64,000 bases of DNA from Winogradskyella undariae (lineage in GTDB: Bacteria; Bacteroidota; Bacteroidia; Flavobacteriales; Flavobacteriaceae): NCBI RefSeq assembly GCF_013285155.1, contig NZ_JABTEL010000013.1:34759-98758 (forward strand). The letters are read 5' to 3'. The number at the start of each line of letters is the position of its first letter. Positions within the stretch are counted from its first letter, which is position 1. Shown one piece after another: positions 18,416-27,192 of this stretch. Below the pieces are notes generated by a model. The model was not told where the DNA came from. It ran no database searches and worked only from the letters and a program-made list of their open reading frames with translations. A program made the position numbers and the translations under genes.

Positions 18416-21273
18416 AGTTTTTGCATTATAAATGTGGATTTATTCCCTTTTTCGTATTGCTCAGGATGTAATTCTTCTTCTGTATATGAAATATTCCATT
18501 TTTTAGAGTTATTTAAAAAATGAAGTCTATCTTTTAAAACACTAGATGATTTCACTCCTTTTCGATGACCTTTTTTAGTATTTACAAATCCAACACCATC
18601 ATCTATAATTTCAACAATTACAATATCTCCTTCTCCTTTTTTAAAATTAACGGTAACTATTCCGTTGTCTTCTTTATTGAATATTCCATGGTTTATAGCA
18701 TTTTCAATAATAGGTTGCAGTGTCATCGTTGGAATTTTCAGATCTTCTATATAAAGATTTTTATCTACATTAATTTCAAAATTCAATTTCTCCTTAAAAC
18801 GTAGTTTTTCTATTTCTAAATAACTTTGAAGCAAGCTTATTTCTGAAGCTAATGAGATTTCGTTTTCTTTAGAGAGTTCGAAAAATTGTCTTATTAGTTT
18901 AGAGAATTTCACCAAATACCTTTCTGATGCTTCAAAATCATTTTCATTAATATAAAACTGAATAGCTGCTAAAGAATTAAACACAAAATGTGGGTTCATT
19001 TGAGAACGTAAGGCTTTTAACTGTAATTCAATTAGTCGTTTATCTTCAAATACCTTTTTATTCTTTTTAAACTGAGAACGCTTCACAAAAAATCTTGAAA
19101 TTAATGCAACAACAAACACACTTACTCCAACAATTATGATTTTAAACCACAAGGTTTGCCACCACAAGGCTTCTATTTTAAATCTTATTTTTTTAGAAAT
19201 TGATTTATTGTGAATATTAAACGTGTAATCACCTGGTTTAAGATTATTAAAGTTTACGGTGTTAATTGCTGTATTCTCCCAATTGGTTTGCAATGGTTCT
19301 AGCTTATATAAATAATCCGCATTCTTTAACTTATCTTCAGAAAAATCAATACTTTCAAATTTAAATTGTATTGTATTATTATTCACATAATCAAACACGG
19401 AATTACTTTTAGATATCTGCTGCTGATTATAGGTTGCTTCATTTATAAAAACATCAATTAACAAATCTTTTCTTGTCTGATTTATAGGTATAATGGCTAA
19501 TCCGTTATTAGTACCAATAATTAAGTCTTTTTCTGTAGCATAAACTGTGTTAACATTATTATTTGGCAAACCATCATTGACATCGTAATACCTTATAAGT
19601 TTATACTTATCATTGATTTTACGATAACGTAAAACACCTGAATTAGTAGCTAACCAAATATTATCTTCATTTATAAATGCATCTTGAACAATTAAAAACT
19701 CTGAATTATCTAAAGCTGTATTTGTTTTTAAATCTGAAATATAACTTCCATAACCATCTGTGTTAATTAATATTTCGGTCTGTGAAAGTGGTTTTATACT
19801 TAAAATAGGTTTATTGAAATTTTTATTTTTAAAATCTACTTTTTTAATGGTATCATCTTCTAATTCCTTTAAACCATTATTAGTTGCTATAATTAAACGT
19901 GACTTAAAAACTAAAAAGTCATTAGAGCCTTTAAGAATAATATCTTTTTTAATATTAAAGGTTTTAGAATCTATTTTAAAAATCCCGAAAGAATAAATCC
20001 CATATAAGTTAGAGTTAAAAAATGTAAGTTTCTTTACTAAAGAGTTAATATACAACGATTGTTTTCCGCTTGTGGTAAAGTTTATAATATCTCTTTTTCC
20101 GTTACTTTCAGAGATTAAACCAGACTTCTTTAAGAAGAAAGTACGTTTGAGGCTATCTATATACACAGATCCAAAATTATAGTCGTTAGACACTATATAA
20201 GATTGAAAAGTTTTATTAATCTCATTGTATTTAAAGAATCCCTTATTGTATACACTAGCAATCAGATGACTTTCAATAAATTTTAAATCTTGAATTTTCT
20301 CATTATTAAAACGATAAGCTATATTTTGTTTTATACGCGGTAATTTATAAACACCATTTGTAAATGTAGATAGCCATATGGTATTCTGCCTATCTATATA
20401 TCCAAAATGTACATTCAATTCTAAAGGAAAAATAAAAGGATTTATAATATGAAGATCTTTATTTAATGTCGCAACAAAACGGTCTCCACTGATTTGAATT
20501 GAATTTCCTACTAAATTAATTCTAGGATATTTTAGTGTTTCTATACCAACTTCATCTTTGAATTTAAAACTTTTTAAAACGAATGTTTTTAGATTTAAAA
20601 AGCTGTATGATTTTTCAGACACCCAAAAAAATAAGCTATCACCTATCTGACCTTTAGTACTATTTTGATTGATAATATGTTTAGTAGAGCTCTTGCTTAA
20701 TAGATTATTTTTTTTATCATAAACAGTCAGACTTTCATCTTCAAAACTTACACCTAAGTAAGCTACTTTGTCATTAAAAACTTTGGTATAATCTTCATAT
20801 TTATTGGCTTTAGGCGTGTTTTTATAACTGTGCCAAACATTGTCTTTTAAATGATAAACATTTTTTGGCCCACCAGGATAAACATTATTATTCAACTGAA
20901 TAGTGTATATAGGATTTAAAGTCTCTTCCCTATTTTTACTCGGAAAAGAATAAACACTATCATTTTCTATATATCCTAAACGTGCGGATTTAGACATGTA
21001 CCAAATTTTACCATCTGGTGTAGGAAACGCATCCCATACATCATTATTAGGTAAACCTTGTTTGGTTGTAAAAGTTTTAAATGTTTTTCCATTATACCTA
21101 ACCATCCCCTTATCTGTTAAAAACCACATAAAGCCTTTAGCATCTTGCATAATAGTATAGACGTGATTACTAGGTAAACCGTCCTTTGTAGCGTAATTGG
21201 TATATTGTTGTGCGAATGAAAAACTCCATATCAGAAGAAAATAAATTGTGATATGGAGTTTGTTTTGTTTCAA
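18412..21273 (-). CDS. Sensor histidine kinase with beta-propeller and LytS-type kinase domain
   Basis: A 953-residue sensor: signal peptide ending SFSFAQ, a periplasmic region of two-component-regulator-propeller repeats (first repeats read DGLPSNHVYTIMQDAKGFMWF and similar; about residues 25-590), a Y_Y_Y beta-sandwich (about 610-700) containing YLYKLEP, one membrane helix near 710-735, and a cytoplasmic His_kinase domain. The phospho-acceptor is H762 in SQMNPHFVFNSL; the ATP site shows QPIIENAINHG and DDGVGF. This is the architecture of one-helix LytS/YpdA-like kinases in Bacteroidota. The ligand is unknown. Confidence 0.9.
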   Translation of the reverse strand: MKQNKLHITIYFLLIWSFSFAQQYTNYATKDGLPSNHVYTIMQDAKGFMWFLTDKGMVRYNGKTFKTFTTKQGLPNNDVWDAFPTPDGKIWYMSKSARLGYIENDSVYSFPSKNREETLNPIYTIQLNNNVYPGGPKNVYHLKDNVWHSYKNTPKANKYEDYTKVFNDKVAYLGVSFEDESLTVYDKKNNLLSKSSTKHIINQNSTKGQIGDSLFFWVSEKSYSFLNLKTFVLKSFKFKDEVGIETLKYPRINLVGNSIQISGDRFVATLNKDLHIINPFIFPLELNVHFGYIDRQNTIWLSTFTNGVYKLPRIKQNIAYRFNNEKIQDLKFIESHLIASVYNKGFFKYNEINKTFQSYIVSNDYNFGSVYIDSLKRTFFLKKSGLISESNGKRDIINFTTSGKQSLYINSLVKKLTFFNSNLYGIYSFGIFKIDSKTFNIKKDIILKGSNDFLVFKSRLIIATNNGLKELEDDTIKKVDFKNKNFNKPILSIKPLSQTEILINTDGYGSYISDLKTNTALDNSEFLIVQDAFINEDNIWLATNSGVLRYRKINDKYKLIRYYDVNDGLPNNNVNTVYATEKDLIIGTNNGLAIIPINQTRKDLLIDVFINEATYNQQQISKSNSVFDYVNNNTIQFKFESIDFSEDKLKNADYLYKLEPLQTNWENTAINTVNFNNLKPGDYTFNIHNKSISKKIRFKIEALWWQTLWFKIIIVGVSVFVVALISRFFVKRSQFKKNKKVFEDKRLIELQLKALRSQMNPHFVFNSLAAIQFYINENDFEASERYLVKFSKLIRQFFELSKENEISLASEISLLQSYLEIEKLRFKEKLNFEINVDKNLYIEDLKIPTMTLQPIIENAINHGIFNKEDNGIVTVNFKKGEGDIVIVEIIDDGVGFVNTKKGHRKGVKSSSVLKDRLHFLNNSKKWNISYTEEELHPEQYEKGNKSTFIMQKL

Positions 21274-21378
21274 TATAATTGGCGATCTTAATTTATTACG
21301 AATACTATAGTTAAATATAGCCGTAAATTTAGTTTTTAGTTCTTTTTCAGTAAGAAATACATTCTATAGTTTTTACTA

Positions 21379-21825
21379 TTATAAAACTTCATCTATTACA
21401 ACGCAAAATTCAACTTCTATACTGCCATAGGTAACGTCATATCTCATTTCATCACCCACAGCACTCCCTGTACGTTGGCAGGTTACAGTTACCAATTGAT
21501 CTGGATTTCCATTTACAGAAATCCAACCTATACCTGTTTCATTTTCGATTAGCACATTTGTTGTAAAAAATATAGTAGGAGAACTTGTAAAAGAAGCTAT
21601 TTCTATGCCTGACGCACCATAAGGTCCGTTACTATCATTTGGAAAATACTGCGTATTTAATTCTGATTCTGCTAATATAAGCTGATCATCATTATTAGCG
21701 TCATAATAAGAAAATCCCTCATAATTACACTCAGCAATATTAGTTGCATTATCGTCATCATTATCACACGAAACCAACCCCAAACAAATTATAGCAATTA
21801 TGCTTAACTTTTTAATTATTTTCAT
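21379..21825 (-). CDS. Small lipoprotein, paralogue of the one at 22563
   Basis: A 148-residue lipoprotein with signal peptide and lipobox CLGLVSC followed by DNDDDN, a surface-export-type acidic signal. Shared with the protein at 22563 are CNYEG after the linker, an ES-x-L-x-T-x-YFP segment, VTCQRTGSAVGDEMR, and the terminal EVEFCVVID. Four Cys besides the lipid-anchor Cys may form disulfides. No known domain is recognised. It is the last lipoprotein before the sensor gene, 105 bp upstream of the sensor's start, so it may share the operon. Confidence 0.75.
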   Translation of the reverse strand: MKIIKKLSIIAIICLGLVSCDNDDDNATNIAECNYEGFSYYDANNDDQLILAESELNTQYFPNDSNGPYGASGIEIASFTSSPTIFFTTNVLIENETGIGWISVNGNPDQLVTVTCQRTGSAVGDEMRYDVTYGSIEVEFCVVIDEVL

Positions 21826-21887
21826 GTCTTTTATTTTATGTTTGAATTAATTAGTCTTTAGAAAAATACGCCTTCAAAGATTAATAT

Positions 21888-22552
21888 TTAATCTAATATG
21901 ATACCTAAAGTACCTTCATAATGCCCTGTAATTGATGTACTATCTGAGGCTAAAAAAGTATAATCAATATCGATAGTGCTGTTAGCAGGCGTATTGTAAT
22001 CAATATTTATAGCATTTATTATCACCGTAGGACCTACAGTTCCTACATAATACCAAACCCCACTGGTTTCAGGAAGGTTGCTATATTCAATTCCATTTTC
22101 TGTTCCAAAGGAAGCTGAAACGACCCCATCATAAGCTATTAAAGAATCTGCTGAAAAATTAGGAGTACCAGTACTTATACTAGAACCTATATAAGTGTTT
22201 CCTGCTGAAATAAATCCAGTACCTAAATTAATATTATCAGTTACTAAAACTTTTATTAATGCTAATTTTGAAGTACTATCAACTGAATAAGCATATTCAT
22301 AACCGACACCTACATCTCCAAAAGAATCCGTGATTCTACCATCTGTAAACATAAAATTATAGTGATCAGGATAACCATCTGCATTATTGTCTGATTGATC
22401 AATAGATATATAGCATTTACCGTTTCGTGAAATGTTGAATTTATTGTAAATCCATCTGTTGAAGCTGCTGACGTCGCATCATCGTTATTATCGCAGCTAA
22501 AAAAAGTCAATACTATAACCGACATCAATACGTTGTTTATTAATGATTTCAT
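21888..22552 (-). pseudogene. Lipoprotein gene with a frameshift
   Basis: The gene begins at 22552 with a lipoprotein signal (LTFFSC, then DNNDD) and reads well to about 22422 (GFTINSTFHET). There the frame becomes a hydrophobic tail and stops at 22310, while the -1 frame carries sensible sequence through CYISIDQSDNNADGYPD into the open frame that ends at 21888. Rejoined, it would encode about 220 residues of an acidic, beta-rich lipoprotein. The break lies in ACGGTAAATGC near 22416-22424. A lost G in the GG run would explain it; a sequencing or assembly error is equally possible. Confidence 0.7.
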
Positions 22553-22562
22553 AATTTGCTTT

Positions 22563-23003
22563 TTAAGGGGCTACATAATCAATTACAACACATAATTCTA
22601 CCTCTTCACCTGAGGCTAGTACAATGTCTAATCGAAGCTCATCTCCTACTGCACTTCCCGCTCTTTGACAAGTTACCACACCTGAATGATTTGTACCATT
22701 GATTACTATTTGTGGATTTGAATCTACAGCCCCCACCGTAAGTGCTCTTGTTACTACAAATGTACTTCCTGGATTGACCGAGTGATATACCTCAACAGCA
22801 GGAATACCTGGCCCATCATTATCTGGAAAATAATCTGTAACTAAGTCCGATTCAGGTATTAAAGTTAGTGTCCCTTGTATGTCTGCTGTAAGTCCTTCAT
22901 AATTACAAACACTTATGTTTGGAGCATTACCATCATCATTATCACAGTTAAATAGAGTAAGTGTAATGGCTAGTAATAAAATTGTTTTTAAAATTGATTT
23001 CAT
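22563..23003 (-). CDS. Small lipoprotein, paralogue of the one at 21379
   Basis: A 146-residue lipoprotein: signal peptide, lipobox TLFNC and acidic DNDDG just after it. It shares with the 21379 product the CNYEG, YFPDND, VTCQRAGSAVGDELRLD and VELCVVID blocks. No known domain is recognised; four further Cys are present. It lies 45 bp after the large lipoprotein and 10 bp before the frameshifted lipoprotein gene, so the set is likely one transcript. The duplication suggests repeated expansion of a surface protein family at this locus. Confidence 0.75.
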   Translation of the reverse strand: MKSILKTILLLAITLTLFNCDNDDGNAPNISVCNYEGLTADIQGTLTLIPESDLVTDYFPDNDGPGIPAVEVYHSVNPGSTFVVTRALTVGAVDSNPQIVINGTNHSGVVTCQRAGSAVGDELRLDIVLASGEEVELCVVIDYVAP

Positions 23004-23048
23004 AATAATTTGAGTTTTGATTAAATTAATTTTTGAATTTTCTATGCT

Positions 23049-24779
23049 TTAAGAATCTCTCCTAGAATGTATGGTTCCAGAAATTGAATGTGTTACACCT
23101 GCATCATCTATATAATCACCAGAAAAAGTAACACTAATGTAGCCTCCAATAGCATCGTAACCTGTTATTACAAATTGAAAATTTGATGTTGTAGTTATAT
23201 CTGTATCTAAATTGATATCTGCGATGTACAAGAAGGCATCAAAATCAGCCAAAGTATACGTCCCTAATACTGTAGTATCAATACTAAAATGTAATTCTCC
23301 TGCTCCAGATACTGCGTTAATATTAAACCCTCCTTCTGTATCACTATACCCCATTACGTTTATGGATGTTATAGGTGTTTCATCATCTACTTGGTAAGTA
23401 AAAAATTCATCAACCGCATTACAAGAAATAACAGTTCCTAAATCAGTAATTGGCTGTGCTAATGTAAATGGAATTTCTCCTGTAGATTGTGTCGTTAAGT
23501 AATCAATCCCTTCAATAGAAATACTAGTATCTGAATTACAGATTAAGGTACTAATTTCAAAGGTTCCGTTTTCAATTACAGTATAACTTGTAAGAGCTCC
23601 GTAATTTAATTGTACGTAACCTTCTGTAATAGGATTATAATCACAATCTAAAAAGTTACCTGTAATAACTGTTGGTTGAGCACTACCTGCTGAAATTACA
23701 ATAGTTTGACTTGAGCCAGTAAAACTAGAACTAATATAATTGGTATAGATTTCATTACCACAGTAATCATAAGCAACTAAGGTTATCGTTTCACCTACAG
23801 GAATTAACCCACAAATTTGACCTTCTGAACTTGAAACACCTACTACAGGGAAAGGGTTAATACCGAAACTTAAATTAACTTGTACGTTTGCTAACGGATT
23901 TCCATTATCATCTTCAACATTTAAACAAAACTCAGTCGTTGGAAAGCTCGCATCACAATTCCACCATGAAAAATGAGATACCATACCAACATATTCGCTT
24001 CCTGTTTTTGTAGCAAACCCCTCTTCTACCCAATAACCAGCACCTTCATCAAAACTCCATAAGGGTATTGTGTCTGGAGCTCCAGTTAATTCTGTAGGAA
24101 TTGGCATTCTAATTTCGGCTGTACTTCCTGTTGCTAGTTGTAAGGCATTACCAGAAGCATCTGTTAAACTTACATGAAGCATTCCATAGGTTTCTAAGAC
24201 TTCAAATTCATCTGAAGTCGTTTTCCCTAATAACATTCCTGGCATTTCCTTGGCTATTGTAGGACTTGAAGGATCTACATGATTAATAGAATAATGAACA
24301 GAACCTGAATATAAATTCCCCGCAGCATCTTCAAAACCACCGTTAAAAGTCACTTTAGTTCCATTAGGCATTAATATTTCATTACTAGCTGTTAATGCTT
24401 GTACTGTTTCTGTTAAAAGCATAATAGCAACAGAATTACCACCTTCTGTTGGCACTACAGATTTCATACCATTTAAGTAACCTGTTTTAGTTACTTGTAT
24501 ATAGGCAAACTTCTCTTGTACATCTGCATCTTCTATTATAAAGACACCATTAGAATCCGTTTGCGCTGTTTTTACTCCTATAATAACTGTAGCATTACTT
24601 ATAGCTATGTTAGACTCGTCAACTACAGTTCCTATAAAGTCTTTTTGGATTATAGCACCAAATTCAAATTCTTGGTTAATTCCTTGTGACGATCCATAAT
24701 CTCCAGAATCATCTGTTTCACAGTTAAACATTGTCATTGCCATAAAAAGCAATACAAATAATTTAAAATTTAATTTCAT
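23049..24779 (-). CDS. Large carboxypeptidase-regulatory-like lipoprotein (copy 1)
   Basis: A 576-residue lipoprotein, paralogous to the 15761 product. Lipobox TMFNC is followed by ETDDSGD. A carboxypeptidase-regulatory-like sandwich (about 50-115, with KDFIGTVVDESN and GVFIIEDADV) leads into a unit containing VSHFSWWNCDA and FCLNVEDDNG, further Ig-like repeats with ICGLIPVGETITLVAYDYCG, and a C-terminal domain ending RRDS. Several conserved Cys suggest disulfide-stabilised extracellular domains. It is first in the lipoprotein set, with the conserved 35-bp element 79 nt upstream. A carbohydrate- or protein-binding role is inference. Confidence 0.8.
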   Translation of the reverse strand: MKLNFKLFVLLFMAMTMFNCETDDSGDYGSSQGINQEFEFGAIIQKDFIGTVVDESNIAISNATVIIGVKTAQTDSNGVFIIEDADVQEKFAYIQVTKTGYLNGMKSVVPTEGGNSVAIMLLTETVQALTASNEILMPNGTKVTFNGGFEDAAGNLYSGSVHYSINHVDPSSPTIAKEMPGMLLGKTTSDEFEVLETYGMLHVSLTDASGNALQLATGSTAEIRMPIPTELTGAPDTIPLWSFDEGAGYWVEEGFATKTGSEYVGMVSHFSWWNCDASFPTTEFCLNVEDDNGNPLANVQVNLSFGINPFPVVGVSSSEGQICGLIPVGETITLVAYDYCGNEIYTNYISSSFTGSSQTIVISAGSAQPTVITGNFLDCDYNPITEGYVQLNYGALTSYTVIENGTFEISTLICNSDTSISIEGIDYLTTQSTGEIPFTLAQPITDLGTVISCNAVDEFFTYQVDDETPITSINVMGYSDTEGGFNINAVSGAGELHFSIDTTVLGTYTLADFDAFLYIADINLDTDITTTSNFQFVITGYDAIGGYISVTFSGDYIDDAGVTHSISGTIHSRRDS

Positions 24780-24857
24780 ATTCGTTTAGGTTTAAAATTT
24801 GATTTTAAGAAATATTCTATTTTTATAAATCAGTTTTACACTTTGAAAACCGATACT

Positions 24858-24892
24858 CACCCTTATATCAAATAACTCATAAAATTGTTACC
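24858..24892 (-). promoter_or_regulatory. Shared 35-bp element, copy upstream of lipoprotein 1
   Basis: Minus strand: GGTAACAA, 12 variable bases, TTTGATATAAGGGTG, with both blocks identical to 17551-17585 and at the same distance. It lies 79 nt upstream of the ATG of the large lipoprotein gene. The variable 12 bases differ freely, so the two blocks look selected. Confidence 0.55.
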
Positions 24893-25094
24893 TCTATAAA
24901 TGCTTTTTTATTTACAACTTGTATTAGTTACATATAATTACTTGCGTAAATGTGATATGAATTTGTGCATTAACATTATTACCTATATTATTTGTAATGT
25001 TTTTATCAGCTAAGGGAACTATAAATTTTATGATGTACTTCTAGATAAATTGAAATTCTATTTAAGAAGAAATTAATTTAAGATTTTAATGAAA

Positions 25095-25133
25095 ATCGCC
25101 AGTGGTATAGTTGACAATCTAACCACTGACGAT
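25095..25133. repeat. Isolated inverted repeat
   Basis: ATCGCCAGTGGT pairs with ACCACTGACGAT (one mismatch), extended by TAG/CTA across a bulge. No transcription unit is seen to end here, and no T tract follows on the plus strand. It may be a remnant or part of an untranslated RNA. Confidence 0.35.
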
Positions 25134-25256
25134 TATTCCCCTCACTAATTTATAGTATTATAAAATTAAGCCAATAGGCAGAATTAACATATAGCCATTA
25201 GATTTTGATGCAGTTTCATTCAACCAAAAACAACACTCATTCAATTAACGGTTTTG

Positions 25257-25288
25257 TTTGTACAATAGATTGAAAGGTTTTAAGTTTG
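25257..25288 (+). promoter_or_regulatory. Bacteroidota promoter of the gene at 25306
   Basis: TTTG at 25257-25260 and TAAGTTTG at 25281-25288 are separated by 20 bp, close to the -33/-7 arrangement of the primary sigma factor of this phylum. Confidence 0.55.
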
Positions 25289-25305
25289 TATTCTAAATTT
25301 ATGCC

Positions 25306-25827
25306 ATGGATATTGATAAGATTATCGAACTACTTTTTAATATAGCACCTGCTGCTATCGTTGGTGCAATTGCATATTATTTCTTTAGAGAACATGTAGA
25401 GAATGAAAACAAACGAAGACATTTTTTATTGAAAAAAGATTTACAAAAGGAAAGCTTCCCTTTACGCTTACAAGCTTACGAGCGTTTATCACTTTTTTTA
25501 GAACGAATTTCACCTTCAAAACTTTTAACAAGAGTTAACCCTACGTCTTCTAATAAAACAGATTACGAAAGTTTATTAATTGCAACTATAGAACAAGAAT
25601 TAGAACATAATATATCGCAACAAATTTATGTAAGTGATCAATGTTGGTCTATTACATTGGCTGCAAAAAATGCAACAATTCAATTAATTAGAAAAGCCGC
25701 TATGAAAGAAACAACAGATAGTGCGAATAAGCTTAGAGAAGTTGTTTTAACTCACCTAATGGAAAACCCTGCTCCGAGTAGTGCTGCTTTGGCTTATATA
25801 AAGCAAGAAGTAAGTGAAATGTGGTAG
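25306..25827 (+). CDS. Conserved membrane-anchored protein of unknown function
   Basis: A 173-residue protein with one N-terminal membrane helix (about 10-28, LLFNIAPAAIVGAIAYYFF) followed by a charged, wholly alpha-helical cytoplasmic region. No catalytic motif is visible. Similar short proteins occur in other Flavobacteriaceae, as far as I recognise the type, without assigned function. It has its own promoter and terminator, so it is monocistronic. The start at 25306 is preferred over the out-of-frame ATG 5 bp upstream. Confidence 0.7.
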   Translation: MDIDKIIELLFNIAPAAIVGAIAYYFFREHVENENKRRHFLLKKDLQKESFPLRLQAYERLSLFLERISPSKLLTRVNPTSSNKTDYESLLIATIEQELEHNISQQIYVSDQCWSITLAAKNATIQLIRKAAMKETTDSANKLREVVLTHLMENPAPSSAALAYIKQEVSEMW

Positions 25828-25841
25828 AAATCATATTATTT

Positions 25842-25884
25842 AAACACAAAAAAGTCTTCCAATTTGGAAGACTTTTTTGTGTTT
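25842..25884. terminator. Bidirectional intrinsic terminator
   Basis: A perfect palindrome with 21-nt arms around one central base (core GTCTTCCAA), flanked by A and T tracts that serve both the plus-strand gene ending at 25827 and the minus-strand bshA gene ending at 25924. Confidence 0.9.
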
Positions 25885-25923
25885 AATCACTTTCAAAATT
25901 AGATAAGAAAATGAATAACTATT

Positions 25924-27063
25924 TTATTCTGTTACTAAAAATTCTTTTAGTGTTTCTTCATAAATTTTCTCATACATCGGTACAATATTTCTTAAATCGA
26001 ATTTCTGAGATTGCACTTTAGCATTCGCCTTAAATTTTTCTAATGTTTTAATATCAGATAAGATTTTAACAGCGTTAACAGACATATCTTTAATGGCATT
26101 AACATCACTTAAATACCCAGAAAAACCATCTTCATTAACTTCTGGTAACCCTCCTGAATTAGTAGAAATAACAGGAACACTACTTGCCATAGCTTCAAGT
26201 GCTGCCAGACCAAAACTTTCTGTTTGTGATGGTAATAAAAACAGATCACTAAAACATAAAATACGATCTATTTCATTACTATTTCCTAAGAAAATAACAC
26301 GATCACTAATTCCTAATTCTTCAACTAAATGTTCTGCTGCTTCTTTTTCTGGCCCTTCACCTACCATCATTAGTTTTGCGGGTAGTTCTTTTTGAATATT
26401 ATAAAAGATCTTTATAACGTCTGGTATACGTTTTACCTCTCTAAAATTACTAATATGTGTTACAATACGCTCATCATCATCTGCCATCATACCACGTTGA
26501 CAATCTGTAAATTTATGTTCGTGCTTTTCGAGATCAATAAAATTAGGCACAACAGATATTTCCCTTTTAATGTCGAATAATCTTTGAGTATCCTTCTTTA
26601 AACTTTCTGAAACAGAAGTTACCGCATTAGATTTATTAATACTAAATGTTACTGCAGGTTTATAAAATGGATGACTCCCTACTAGGGTGATATCCGTACC
26701 GTGTAATGTAGTTACAATAGGTACAAAAATCCCTTCATCCTTTAACATTTGCTGTGCCATATAAGCGGCATAAGCATGAGGAATCGCATAGTGTACATGT
26801 AATAACTCTATACCATATAACTTTACCATATCCACTAATTTACTAGACAATGCTAGCTCATAAGGTTGATATAAGAAAAGTGGATATTCAGGAACATGAA
26901 CTTCATGAAAATGAACATTATTACTCAACAATTCTAATCTTACAGGTTGACTGTAAGTTATAAAATGAATCTCGTGACCACGTTTTGAAAGTTCTAAACC
27001 TAATTCTGTAGCTACAACTCCACTGCCTCCAAATGTTGGGTAACAAACTATTCCTATTTTCAT
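25924..27063 (-). CDS. bshA: N-acetyl-alpha-D-glucosaminyl L-malate synthase
   Basis: A 379-residue GT4 glycosyltransferase that joins UDP-GlcNAc to L-malate, the first step of bacillithiol synthesis. It shows the family-specific start KIGIVCYPTFGGSGVVATEL, the VTTLHGTDITLVG acceptor-side segment, the second-domain GEGPEK motif and the nucleotide-sugar EX7E motif in ESFGLAALEAMASSVPVIS. Length and motifs match BshA in Bacteroidota, which make bacillithiol. The other bsh genes are not in this window. The GH3/serine-hydrolase gene lies 129 bp upstream. Confidence 0.92.
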   Translation of the reverse strand: MKIGIVCYPTFGGSGVVATELGLELSKRGHEIHFITYSQPVRLELLSNNVHFHEVHVPEYPLFLYQPYELALSSKLVDMVKLYGIELLHVHYAIPHAYAAYMAQQMLKDEGIFVPIVTTLHGTDITLVGSHPFYKPAVTFSINKSNAVTSVSESLKKDTQRLFDIKREISVVPNFIDLEKHEHKFTDCQRGMMADDDERIVTHISNFREVKRIPDVIKIFYNIQKELPAKLMMVGEGPEKEAAEHLVEELGISDRVIFLGNSNEIDRILCFSDLFLLPSQTESFGLAALEAMASSVPVISTNSGGLPEVNEDGFSGYLSDVNAIKDMSVNAVKILSDIKTLEKFKANAKVQSQKFDLRNIVPMYEKIYEETLKEFLVTE

Positions 27064-27192
27064 TTTAGTTTTAAATATTTAAAATTATAAGTGCCATGGT
27101 TTATTATTTGACTATAGTCGTTCTATTTTTTTAATCCTTTCGAATTAAGAAAATAAATTAAAATAAGACGTCAACGCTTATAATTTATAATG

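Larger units (their letters stand above)
24780..25305. other. 526-bp intergenic region between divergent units
   Basis: It holds the shared 35-bp element (24858-24892) for the lipoprotein operon on the minus side and a promoter with -33 and -7 boxes (25257-25288) for the plus-strand gene. In between is an isolated 12-bp hairpin at 25095-25133. No credible reading frame was found here; the longest plus-strand ATG frame checked is 18 codons. Confidence 0.6.

Noticed and set aside
22310..22352. Treating the 80-codon and 154-codon frames at 21888-22552 as two genes
   Set aside because: The second frame has no signal and its coding sense extends upstream of its first ATG, so a single frameshifted gene fits better.
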